From Pristionchus mayeri (lineage: Eukaryota > Nematoda > Chromadorea > Rhabditida > Neodiplogasteridae): a stretch of 64,000 nucleotides of DNA. The position numbers and the translations under genes are program-made. Shown here piece after piece: positions 1 to 10,122 of this stretch. The stretch spans positions 38,023,215-38,087,214 of the forward strand of contig BTRK01000003.1 of assembly GCA_036245805.1 (NCBI GenBank), given 5' to 3'. The notes under the pieces were generated by a model. The model was not told the DNA's origin and searched no databases. It worked only from the letters and a program-made list of their open reading frames with translations. The first letter of the stretch is position 1. Each line of letters opens with the position of its first letter.

Positions 1-1095
1 TAAAAGGGGCGGGGCATTGAAAGGGGGCGGAGCTTGACTTTCGAAACTCACTTGGGCGAGTAGGCAGTCGCGATGGCGCGCCGCAGCTTCGAGTAGATAG
101 TCATGGCGCGCTGCGAGAAACAAAGAGCAATAGTCTCGCTCTCTTCGTATTACATGCTCTCTCGTCTGTCAGACAGAGCGAGAGAGCACGTGATATGGAG
201 AGAGTCAGACGATATCTCGAAACAAAGGACGTCGAGTGGATGATAGAGCGGAAATAGCCTCTCTCTCCCTCTACACGCTATCCCATTGGTTAGAGCAAAT
301 GAGATAGTGTGGGAAGCGAAGAAACGTCATCTTACTTCGTGCAGACGAGAGGAGCAACCGACCGGCGTGCGAGAGTGAGCAGAGAGTGATCGGAAATTGG
401 TCGCAAATCCCATTGCCCTTCTCTGCATATGATCTTTTTAAATTATCGATCTGCCACGTCAACATTTCGCAGTGTTTCATTACAGTATGCAGCAATTGGT
501 TGTTTTGCCAATCAATAATCACGCATCAATCTGTCGAAGAGCTTTTATGTAGCCTTCTCGGACTATTTCTACAGTATCCTTGAGATACCCGACTAGACAC
601 ATCCATGTATTCTCCTTCTGTGCGATTTTCAGAAAGTTGGACAATCAAGATGGACCTAGATACGAGAATGGAGGGAAAGAGAGACCGCCCCCTTCCTTCC
701 CATGCTCAATTCAATCTCTTTTCAAGAGTGATGGACATCTGCAATGGATACTGTAGGTTACTGTTGGAATGCACGCAACACATTTATTCACAAGATATAA
801 TAACAAAAATACAATATTGATAAAAAAGGCGAAGGGAGATCATTGGGTCGGGCGCAGGGCAGGTTCTCTTCAACTGGAAGGTAGGCTCACGGTTGCAGCT
901 GAAGTTATGATGTTTGGTCTTTGATCTTTGATCACTCCCTCTTGGATCCCTGATCTCTTAGCTATGGAAGAGTTCCATGACTACGCGGAAGGAATCCTCT
1001 CCCTCTTGCCTAACCCCCGACACTAGCTCTCTCATTTAGCGCGCTCTCTCACGTTCTCTTACAGGCGAGAGACCACGCGAAAAGATAATAGCACG

Positions 1096-1183
1096 GCATT
1101 AGTTGGATGAGAACTGTGACGTCACATCATCTTCGATATATCAAAAGCGGCATGACGTCATAGTTCTCATTCGATATTGTGCC
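1096..1183. repeat. Short MITE-like inverted repeat
   Basis: The left end reads GGCATTAGTTGGATGAGAAC and the right end is its imperfect reverse complement. A GACGTCA motif lies inside each arm. The termini resemble those of the 180-bp elements at 40471-40650 and 43747-43926 (GGCACTAGGTCGGATGAGA), so this is probably a shorter member of that family. Confidence 0.5.
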
Positions 1184-2907
1184 GACTCTCTCAATCTTGT
1201 GCGCTCTCTCGCTTTCTCTATCCGAAACGAGGAGAATCGGGTAGAGTTCGTAATTCGGGTCATCGTCTCTTCATTTTACACACTCTCTCGACTGGTTGAT
1301 CGGCGAGACAGTGTGTAGAATGAAGAGGCCGTGGTTTCCTTTCTTGAATTCTAGAATCGAGTCACTGCCGGAACGGAAAATAGCGTATCACTCACCGGTA
1401 AAGTAGACGCATCTGAACATGAAATATGATGCTAGTCCTAAGAACGCGCAGGTTCCTGGTGCCGTCCTGCAAAATCAGCGCGTTTTCACATTGCGTGAGG
1501 CGATTCCACTTTTGGGAGAAGTCAGAAAAGACTCGCTCACTAACCGAGACCCCCGAGAGACGTTCACGACCACGGCATTTGCCCCTGACCAGACGAGGAT
1601 GATCGCTCGTGAGTGAAGCCCTGCAGATATCACTGTTTCCAATCGCGCCTTGCAATGAGACTTTTCCCAGAGCGCACCACAGAACTACACAACGTTGAGG
1701 GCACCTTTCTGTGTAGTTTTGTAGTTTATATTAACTTGTAAGTCGTTCAATGCTTGAATCTCATCATTGTAGAGATGTTGTCCGTGTGTAGGGCGGACAA
1801 TCTGAAAGATTTGGGTTATATCGCATGAAAACAGGCCAGAAACAGCCGAAATTCGATTTTTTGGGCGTAACAGAAGTCAGAAAGTTAAGAGAATATGGAC
1901 ATAAGTGGATATTTCGCAAAAAAATGACTGCAAAATCCGTTGAAATTCGTGCCTTCGGAAAGGGAAAAGTCAGAAAAGGAAGGAAAGAGAAAGAAGAAAT
2001 ACGAGAGGGATGCTAGAAACTGAGTGGGAATCACTGGCGAATCCACTTAAATTCCCGCTAACGAGGTTGGCTTCTTCCCTCTTTTCAGGCTTCTCAGAAA
2101 ATGCAAGTGAGCGAAAAAAAACTGCAGCCGCAAAGCGATTAAAGGAGTGCTCCGGGGAATGAATGTTACGGGGTCCCACCACGAAAATTCTGCGCTCTCA
2201 GTGGGAAACTGTAGCGAATTTACCACGAGAAAGAGACGATAAATAAGAAGAGCGAGTGAAACATAAATGAGCAAGCCACTGCCCTGCGCCGTCAATGAAC
2301 TTTGCGCGGATGTAAATAGCCCCAGAGTCGTCTGTGAAACTTCGTATAAAATGATTTCTGATCGGGTGAGTGAGCTCTACAACATCCACTGAGTCACTAC
2401 GGTTGGCCAAACATTCTCCGGAGCACCCCTTTAAATCCAGAGATATCAAGAGTCTCTTACAGTAGCATTATCTATCTGGCAGAGCGAGAGAAAGGGAATA
2501 AAAGATGAAGAAATGCGAGATGGATGCGTGGGAATCACTGAGAACATCCTCTTAAATACCGCTAACGAGCAACCACTTGACTCCCCCCCCCCCCACTCGA
2601 CACCTCTCCTCCAGACAGACAGGGCGAGAGGAGCATTGCTCGAAATGTCCTCATTTTTCACGCTCTCACTGGCAAGAGAAAGCAAGAGAACATAGAAATA
2701 GAAGAGCGTCAGACGACTACTGGGCGAGACGCGGTGTGATATGGAACGATGAGAACGAGATCATATCTATTTGCTTCTTCTCTTCTCAAGATTGTCAGAA
2801 AGCCTTCAAAAAGGTGAGTAAGATGGGACATTTTGCAGCAAATTGATGTTAGATGTTGAGACGCAAGCTTCCTATCAGGAAAGGAATTAAGAGAGTAGTA
2901 ATGGCCC

Positions 2908-3019
2908 ATTCATAGTCTGAGGGGTCACTCTCTTCATTTCCCGAACTCTCTCGCCAATAGACCGGTCGAGAGAGTTCGGGAAATGAAGATAGTGAACCCT
3001 TGGCTTTTTCGACTATGAA
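2908..3019. repeat. GAGAGAGT-family hairpin, extended palindrome
   Basis: The outer arms are ATTCATAGTC and GACTATGAAT. The inner arms pair a CTCTCTTCATTTC segment with its complement, then CGAACTCTCTCG with CGAGAGAGTTCG around a short loop. It is one of the longest members of a hairpin family spread over the whole window. Confidence 0.6.
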
Positions 3020-3330
3020 TCCAGCATTAGTAGGCTTCAACACCGAATGCAAACCCTCTAAAAAGGAAGCGAGAAACGAATTAGCAAAGCAGGAGAAGAA
3101 GTCACTCAATTCTGAATAATCTGCAGAGAAAAGAAGGGAAATGCAGGAAAAAGTGACGGAGCGTTGAGAAGAAGACTGATTAGGATGAACGGGGAAAATA
3201 GAAGGGCGGAGAGAAGACTATATAGATGGCTCGTAATTACTAATATCACTCGAATACGGTCAAATCCCGAGGGATTATCACATATTTTGGCATAACAACA
3301 GCCTCTGAGAACGGATTATTCGTCTGCGTC

Positions 3331-3394
3331 TCCTCGTCCCGCACACTCTCTCGCTCTGTCTAACCGACGAGAGAGTGTGGGGATTGGAGAGAGT
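3331..3394. repeat. GAGAGAGTGTG-family hairpin
   Basis: CACACTCTCTCG and CGAGAGAGTGTG face each other around a short loop (TCTGTCTAACCGA-type). The same core recurs at least 15 times in the window. Confidence 0.6.
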
Positions 3395-3850
3395 AGTGCT
3401 CGAAGAATGAGTAGAGGGAGAAGCGCGATATTTTCCTTATCACACGGTCGCATTTCGTGCGTAAATAGGGACATGAAAGAAAAAGCGAGTCTAAAACTGG
3501 TTTGATTTCCAAATCTCTCCTGGGAATTGACTCATCAGAAAATAAGTGGCTGATTGCGACAGGAGAGAGGCATGTGAGCGGAATTCGAAATGCTAAATCA
3601 CTTCATAATTGGGTCAGTGAGAGTGGGAAGCGCAGGGATAAAGAAGAAAAAAAGAAGAGGAGTGAGTAAGATGTTCGTGCGAGAAACGAAATCACTATTT
3701 GTGGGCTACACATTGCATGTATCTCCAAAATGATGCAAACGAGCCCCCGCAGGCAACCAGGAAATATCGTGTCTCAGTGAGCTCATAAATGGAGAAGGAA
3801 ACGGGCGGAAAAAAAAGGAACTAGCTGCAGGCACGCAATAGAAATGTTCT

Positions 3851-4954
3851 AACACACTATCTCAGAAAATCAACATATTTCTTCAATGACTTGGCACAGG
3901 CCAAAAATCGATTCCCTTCTAACTTCCCCAATAGTTAGTACTCGATGAGTGAAACCGACGAGCATCGCCAGATTTTCGATCCGCATCCGCGCGCGCGGAG
4001 GCGCGGATCTTTCAAAAAAATACAGTAACCCTTGAAAATTTGTATATAGATCCAAATGACTGCGGCGGTAAGGGCGCTGCGCTCCTTGACAAATTCTAAG
4101 ACATTTTTACTCTGGGGAAGTTTTCGATCAGATTCCATCTAACGTCGGAAATCGATAATTCTACTTTTACTTCGGATATGAATGCAATTCTCCAGAAATT
4201 TTTCAAGAACCCCCCTAAATATTATTGTTGATTTAGCTTCTGCTTGAGCCGATACATACTTCAGTACAAAGGCGCAATTTAAAATTTTCTATAAGGAAGT
4301 CAAAATAAATTATGAATGAATTGTGGTGTAATTTTTGGGTTACTGTAGGCGAGTGAAAAAGATGGACGACTTTTCCTAATTTCTGCAACATAGGCTAAAA
4401 TCAATTTTCAGAACATACTACACCAACATACTACATTAGGAAAAGTCGTCCATCTTTTTCACTCGCCTACAGTAACCCAAAAATTACACAACAATTCATT
4501 CATAATTTATTTTGACTTCCTTATAGAAAATTTTAAATTGCGCCTTTGTACTGAAGTATGTATCGGCTCAAGCAGAAGCTAAATCAACAATAATATTTAG
4601 GGGGGTTCTTGAAAAATTTCTGGAGAATTGCATTCATGTCCGAAGTAAAAGTAGAATTATCGATTTCCGACGTTAGATGGAATCTGATCGAAAATTTCCC
4701 CAGAGTAAAAAAGTCTTAGTATTTGCCAAGGAACGCAGCGCCCCTACCGCCGCAGTCATTTGGATCGATATACAAATTTTCGAAGGTTACTGTAGTTTTT
4801 TGCAAGATCCACGCCGCCGCGCGCGCGGATGCGGATCGAAAATCTGGCGATGCTCGTGGGTTTCCCTCATCGAGTACCAACTATTGGTGAAGTTAGAAGG
4901 GAATCGATTTTTGGCCTGTGCCAAGTATATTTCGATTCTGTCAGATAGTGTGTT
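3851..4954. mobile_element. Foldback element, about 1.1 kb near-perfect palindrome
   Basis: The element starts AACACACTATCT and ends with its reverse complement. The two arms of roughly 525 bp match closely throughout and are separated by a central spacer at about 4381-4434. Open frames on the two strands encode nearly the same peptide (both contain ESDRK and GCGSKIWRC), which is what an inverted duplication produces, not a gene. TTCT occurs immediately outside both ends and could be a target duplication, but it is too short to be sure. No transposase is present, so it would be non-autonomous. Confidence 0.75.
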
Positions 4955-5460
4955 TTCTACAACCCCCAAGAAGCACGTTTCCTCCCCCCCTTGTTCTCGC
5001 TCTCTCAATCTCTCATACTATCTCGCTTTCTCTATTTATCTCTCTCGCTCTCCAATGGCGAACACTCTTTAGCCATCTGACCGGCGAGTGAGCGTACTGA
5101 AATAAGAGAGTCGGACAATCATTCCCCCTCTTCCTCTAGCTCTCTCTCCTTCACGAGCAGTCTCTAGCCTTCTCTGAACGGTGAGACAGTGGAAAGAGAA
5201 AGACAAGGAAGAGAAAGACCCCGTCATGCCCCCGAAAATGCATTTCCGTCAGAGACAAAAGAGGACGGAATCAGGAATGTTTCGACAACCTCAACCTTTC
5301 GTTGCAACCGGAAATGCCTCAGGCAAAGACAAATAGTCCTGAGATTCTCTCAATTCCAAACGCCCTCTTTCCTGTTATAGTAGGTGAGAGAGTATGCGAA
5401 AATGAGAGAGAGAAAGGGCGCAAAAAAGAGATTGGGAACTGAGTGGGAAAGAGGAAAAAG

Positions 5461-5936
5461 CCTATCGTACATGTCAGCGAAATCAGAACGGCCACCGAGA
5501 GGCACCGAGAAATTTTCGATTTCTGGCTCTCTGTGAATACGAAATTTTAAAAGTCGTGGTTGAGCTCATATTTTTTATCATGGTCGATTTGCCGGAATCG
5601 ACCCGGACATGCTCGGTCAATTATGGCTAGAAATCGATATATCAAATGCACAACATTTTGGTGCGATTACGGTATTTAGGAAAGCTCACCGAACTTGGTG
5701 AGCTTTCCAAAATACCGTAATCACACCATAATTATTTGCTTTCTATTAATCGATTTATAGCCATAATTGACCGGACATATCCGGGTCGATTCCGGCAAAT
5801 CGGCCATGATAAAAAAAATGAACGCAACCACGACTTTTATAATTGCGTATTCGCAGAGAGCCAGAAATCGAAAATTTCTCGGTCCCTGTCGGTGGCCGTT
5901 CTGATTTCGCTGACATGTACGATAGGTTCTGAACAT
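5461..5936. mobile_element. Foldback element, 476-bp palindrome
   Basis: It begins CCTATCGTACATGTCAGCG and ends with the reverse complement CGCTGACATGTACGATAGG. The arms of about 200 bp pair along their length with scattered differences. The centre is a tight hairpin (GGAAAGCTCACC / GGTGAGCTTTCC, 5671-5709). No coding capacity is evident. Confidence 0.75.
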
Positions 5937-6021
5937 CAAGACTATGCAGTTTCTACATCTCCATCTCGGTCAACCGGAATGTATCGTGCACCTAGTCCAC
6001 ATTGAAGAAACATGTTCCATA

Positions 6022-6040
6022 ATGTTCCATAGTGGAACAT
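6022..6040. promoter_or_regulatory. Subterminal palindrome, candidate transposase site
   Basis: A 19-bp perfect palindrome, ATGTTCCATAGTGGAACAT, lies about 40 bp inside the element tip, next to a second TGTTCCATA. The same block occurs at the other three TIR tips. A role as transposase-binding site is inferred from position and symmetry only. Confidence 0.4.
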
Positions 6041-6706
6041 TTTTTTCCATGTTTTTCCATTTTCGAAATTCTATATTAAAATGGATGAACTGATGGCTGT
6101 ATTTGTGTGCGGAGCTTCAATACTTTATTTTTAATCGATTTGTGTGAAAAAAAGAAGAGAAAATATTCATTAATTTATTATTTGAGTTATTTCAGCAAAA
6201 AAATCCTATAATTGGCATTTTGCGATCGCTAAAAGTTTACTACAGAGCAGGTTACGGTACTCACTGGTCTTTCGTGAGTTGTTCTCTTTTATCTTTGCCT
6301 ATTCCCGCATTCACTTTTTTCGGAGTTTCTAATCAATAATTCACTGCTTTCTATTGATTATTTGCTGCAATTTCATGTCCTCATATCACCACCAGAGTAT
6401 CCGCCTCTGTTCAATGCCCTGTTCGCTTTCAAAAACCGCGTCATTTAGCTAACTTCATTGTTTAATTGCAATTGCTCTGTTTTTGTGTTCATATATTGGA
6501 CGCCCATGCATGTTTCACTGCCCACTACTATTACTTAGCATGCGCCGTGTTCGTGCTTAGTCGATATTCAAACTTTGACTCTGGGAAAATCGATTTATAG
6601 TATGTTTTTTTGAGGCCACTTTTCACGCGTGGTTTGCTTGCTCTTCGCCAAGTTGTTTTCCCTTTATTGTTCGATTTTCGTGCTGTTTAAATTTAAAAAT
6701 TCTAGG

Positions 6707-7635
6707 ATGAACCGCACTCTTGGATTCCGTCGCCTCGCTGTCCGCGCCACCCAGCAGACGCGAGGCTCCTCTGGCAGTTCACGCCCGCCGACAGCACCAT
6801 GACCACCTGGGGAAAGGTACGCCTCCTTGACGTTACACTATTAGTCCATTCCATCCCTGGTCAATCAACGTATTTATTCATTTCGCTTGGTTATGTATAA
6901 TAGCTTGATTAATTGACTGGAACCGTAAAATTATCACTATTAGTAAGGGAACGCCGTCAAGAAGTCGCAGTTTTTAAATAAATGCTCGAATTTAATGGAA
7001 TTCCGTTCCAGATCTTCTACGTCGCTTCTCTCCCGTGCCTCGCCCTCACCATGTACGCCGCCTTCACGGTATGCTTTATTTTATTTGATTTTTTATAAAA
7101 GTTGTTTTTATATTGGGTGAAACCACCTTTATGTTGTTGTTATCCTCAAATTTTTTAATGCCCTCTTGCACTTCTTACGGAGACAGCTTCAAAATAATGT
7201 TGTTACACTGCTGCATTTTGCAATCTAGGTGATTCTATCATATTCCTCTTTTCCAGGACCACGCGAAGCACGGGAGTCAGCTAGCCCTACCTCAACGTGC
7301 GCAACAAGGTTATTTTTCATTTATTTATTTAAATTTGTGTGGTTTGCTCACTTTCGAGAAACGATTATGCACGTTCGTAACCTTATTTTTATGAGAGAAC
7401 TTGAAACGTCCTTGTTATTGTCCGTTGGTGTGCACAAGCTGTTGATAGAGAAATAAGTTGCAAGCAACCATAGTCATAGTTACTGCATTTTGTTTGAATC
7501 TTTATCTAATCTGCATTAATCCTACTCCGTTTGCAGCATTTCCCTTGGGGCGACGGCCACCACTCCCTCGTCCACAACAAGAGCGAGCAGTGCGTGCCCG
7601 GAGTGGGCTTTGAGGAGGACCGCAAGCACCACTAG
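6707..7635 (+). pseudogene. Captured COX6A gene copy, left arm of element 1
   Basis: Four exons separated by introns match cytochrome c oxidase subunit VIa, the small nuclear-encoded subunit of mitochondrial complex IV in the inner membrane. Exon 1 (6707-6816) starts MNRTLGFRRLAVRATQQ, a typical mitochondrial targeting peptide. Exon 2 (7012-7068) encodes IFYVASLPCLALTMYAAFT, the single membrane helix. Exon 3 (7257-7308) starts DHAKH. Exon 4 (7537-7635) encodes HFPWGDGHHSLVHNK and then VPGVGFEEDRKHH with a stop, the conserved C-terminus. The copy is broken. The exon 1 frame reaches TGA before the conserved TMTTWGK, which lies in another frame, and exon 3 is 52 nt so that YLNVRNK falls out of frame. 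Introns are retained, so capture was at the DNA level. Confidence 0.85.
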
Positions 7636-7882
7636 AGGAGCAACGAGTAGATGGAGGTGAGTTGCTTATCGTCTTCCATTAACGCGTGACCCTACTCGCA
7701 TTGCTGTTCTACTTTCTTTGGAACATAAATCTAATTAGTGAAACATTAAAATTACTGGGACTTGACATCGTATTGTATTTAGTCCATTATTGAATCAAGA
7801 ATCTTGATGCGATTATTTTTCTAAAAGGGAGCACTTTCTACTACTCATTCGCAATTTATCAACTTAATTGCATTGCTTTAAG

Positions 7883-8275
7883 ATGGGCGCGAGCTGATCA
7901 ACGTCGACGACACGACGACGAAACGCACGCGCGGATTCGGATTCACCACTGGTTAGTTCGTTACACATTTTTTTTGTTTACTTTTTCTTACGTGTATAAA
8001 ACACATAGCAGTAACTAATTGCGATAAAATGGTCCAGTTGTTTATTTATTATAAGTTTGAAACGTGGGTTTGCCTGGTAGATGGGAAGGGAGAGTGAGTT
8101 GCTTACAATCTTTCATTCGATTGTAAAGGTGTGATAAGCTGAACACGATTGTGACTACTACCTAACAATTTCCCTCATTAGAAAAATTCATGCAATCCAA
8201 ACAATATTTGTTCCAGGCAGTCTCGGATCACTCGACGAGGATAAAGGAATCCCCCCCTCCCCTCCCTCCAATTAG
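7883..8275 (+). pseudogene. Possible second captured gene fragment (RRM RNP1-like)
   Basis: Downstream of COX6A, a segment bounded by AG and GT (7883-7951) reads VDDTTTKRTRGFGFTT in one frame. The RGFGF core resembles the RNP1 motif of RNA-recognition-motif proteins such as hnRNP A or Musashi. The next exon-like block (8217-8275) continues in phase with SLGSLDEDKGIPP and reaches a stop. Only one motif supports the family, and the residues after RGFGF (TT where V/I then x-F/Y is usual) do not fit well. It may instead be unrelated 3' sequence carried along with COX6A. Confidence 0.3.
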
Positions 8276-8650
8276 TGACCCCCCAATGTGATTAGGAGAA
8301 CATCCGATTATTTTGGACTGATTTATTGCCCCCATTCCCTCTCTTGTTGTTTAGTATGATAACTAGGTTATTATATGTTATCAAATCACTGTTATTACTT
8401 CGGCAATTTCATTGTATTTGTAAATTAGTAAATTCTTTACGCTATTTTTTTAGTTTGAGCCTCGGGGACACAAGTACGGATTCCAGTTAGACTACACATT
8501 GTGCAACTTAGGCGATCGTGTACATTAGGTCACATCGTAGAAACATCTTTATTGCAATTTTTTGACACATCGGCGACAAACGATTACGATAGAGATTCGA
8601 CGATATAACAATTGATAGATTCATCGTGAAAACAGTAGATAGAATGTAAA

Positions 8651-10037
8651 CTAGTCTTTAACGGGCTTTCCATCTACTTCAATGACTCTTCTCATTTGGG
8701 TGTGCACATGTCGAATGTAATTTTGGCATTTATCGGCAGTGAGCACGTTCGTCCAGAACTCGTTGATTCCCTCTACTAGGTGGGGCACGTTAGTGGGCTT
8801 CCAAGTCGTCTTGAGATATCGCTTCATTTCTCCCCAGACCAACTCCACAGGATTGAGGTCTGGGGATTCTGCAGGCCAGTCCTCTGTCTTCAATGATTAG
8901 GGTTATTTTTATATCTCTCAACTAGAATCACAATGTTTACTTTCTTCACGTTCTCTACCGAGTGCCCTTTATCATGCAGATCAGAAATAGTACCTCGATC
9001 TCCTCCCTTTTGAGGAACTCCTTGGTTATGTTTGCTTTATGACAGGGCGCATTGTCCTGCACCAGCAATGACTTCCCTCCGAAGTTCTCCCTTAAACGTG
9101 AGTCTTTTCTTCGGATGTAGTTACATTTTGTTTTAGTATTTCCGATAATTCAGACTATTATGAGTATTTATACGATACTTACACACCTTTCCCACTCTAC
9201 GTATCCGTCCCTGAGGATCTTGCAGTACTCGACTGCATCGACTCGGCATGAACCATCTAGGACAACCAGGTTGGTCGGGCCTTTCCAAGAGATCCCACCC
9301 CACACAAGCACCTCAATCAGACACATTTAATTCACAATTGAGATATACTCCAACCTTCTGAGGGTGCTTGAAGGTACTTTTGATGCGTCTATCCCTTGCC
9401 GTAGACAACACCCAGACCTTCCTTGAGTTGGAATCGAGTTGAATCATCGATTCATCCGTGAAGATGTGCTTCCGGAAGGTACAGTTCTCCTCGATTCGTG
9501 CCTTGCACCAGTCGACTCGAGGTTGGCGATTCGCCAGATGGACTGAGTGACCATATCTCACGTCCAGATTGACATAGCCAATCTCCTTCCTGATCCTTTC
9601 CACTGGGTACTCGGATAGCTGAAATAGAAATAATTGGGAAAACAAGTGATTGTGTGTACCTGCAGGCCGAATTCTGTCTCGATTGGAGAAGAGACGAGAG
9701 AGTAATCTCGTCGTCGTCCTCGTACATCTTCGCGATGTGAGACCGAACGGCAGGGTACAGATCGGGAGGGATGGTCTCAGGTCGAGGACAGTAGTCCTTC
9801 TCCAGCTTGGGTGGGAGGGCAAGAAGACGCTGAATGGTCGTCGGGGAGACCACATGGCCCATGGCAAGAAGGCGCCTCGACATTTCCGTATAAGGGATTC
9901 CTTGATCATCCCATCCCACTAAGCAGTCCTTCCATGTCTTGTCCACGTTCTGTTCAAATTATTAATGTTCACGTGTGAAAGGAGATGATAAAATGTCGAT
10001 GCTAAATACTCACAATGCTTGCCAGGGATTGCGCCAT
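8651..10037 (-). CDS. Tc1-like DD34E transposase of giant element 1 (frameshifted)
   Basis: Six exons on minus: 10037-10014, 9949-9660, 9618-9355, 9311-9187, 9090-8994 and 8887-8651. The assembled length is about 345 residues, normal for Tc1 transposases. The N-terminal part has a helix-turn-helix region (IPYTEMSRRLLAMG, then SPTTIQRLL). The catalytic triad is D in FTDESM, D in QDNAPCH about 86 residues later, and E in SPDLNPVELVW with 34 residues between the last two, the DD34E signature. It would cut and paste the element at TA sites. Exons 3 to 6 join in perfect phase. Exon 2 to exon 3 does not: a one-base loss near the CTCCAATCGAG segment shifts the frame, and the copy at 32940-34326 has the same defect. 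The exonic protein sequence otherwise looks the same in both copies. It diverges from the second gene across 85 bp. Confidence 0.85.
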
Positions 10038-10122
10038 TGTAAGATGAACTCGTTTCCAACGAAGAATGGAGAGTACCTGGAATGTGTACATAGAGATGAG
10101 TATGCATAGCATTGTTTCATAG
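10038..10122. promoter_or_regulatory. Divergent promoter region of element 1
   Basis: Only 85 bp separate the transposase ATG (minus, 10037) from the ATG of the second gene (plus, 10123). Both genes must be driven from here or from within each other's 5' parts. No TATA box stands out. Bidirectionality is inferred from geometry. Confidence 0.5.

Larger units (their letters stand above)
1..3850. other. Gene-poor stretch with small hairpins
   Basis: I see no convincing exon here on either strand. Open frames are short and lack plausible splice continuity. The stretch holds several GAGAGAGTGTG-type hairpins (near 137-208, 1264-1328, 2908-3019 and 3331-3394), one short MITE-like inverted repeat (1096-1183), and two GGGGCGGAGC-like boxes in the first 40 bases. 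Confidence 0.5.
5984..8525 (+). repeat. Left TIR of giant element 1
   Basis: This arm pairs with 12173-14723 over about 2.5 kb with few differences. The outer tip is TCGTGCACCTAGTCC. The inner end lies near the GATCGTGTACAT motif, close to a 9-base indel between the arms. It contains COX6A pseudogene exons at 6707-7635 and a possible second captured gene fragment at 7883-8275. Confidence 0.9.

Noticed and set aside
3870..5072. Paired frames with ESDRK and GCGSKIWRC peptides
   Set aside because: They are mirror translations of foldback arms, with no start, splice or homology evidence.
7229..7456. 75-codon frame repeated four times (MILSYSSFPGPREARES)
   Set aside because: It overlaps COX6A exon 3 and intron 3 in the wrong frame; the repetition is due to the TIR copies.
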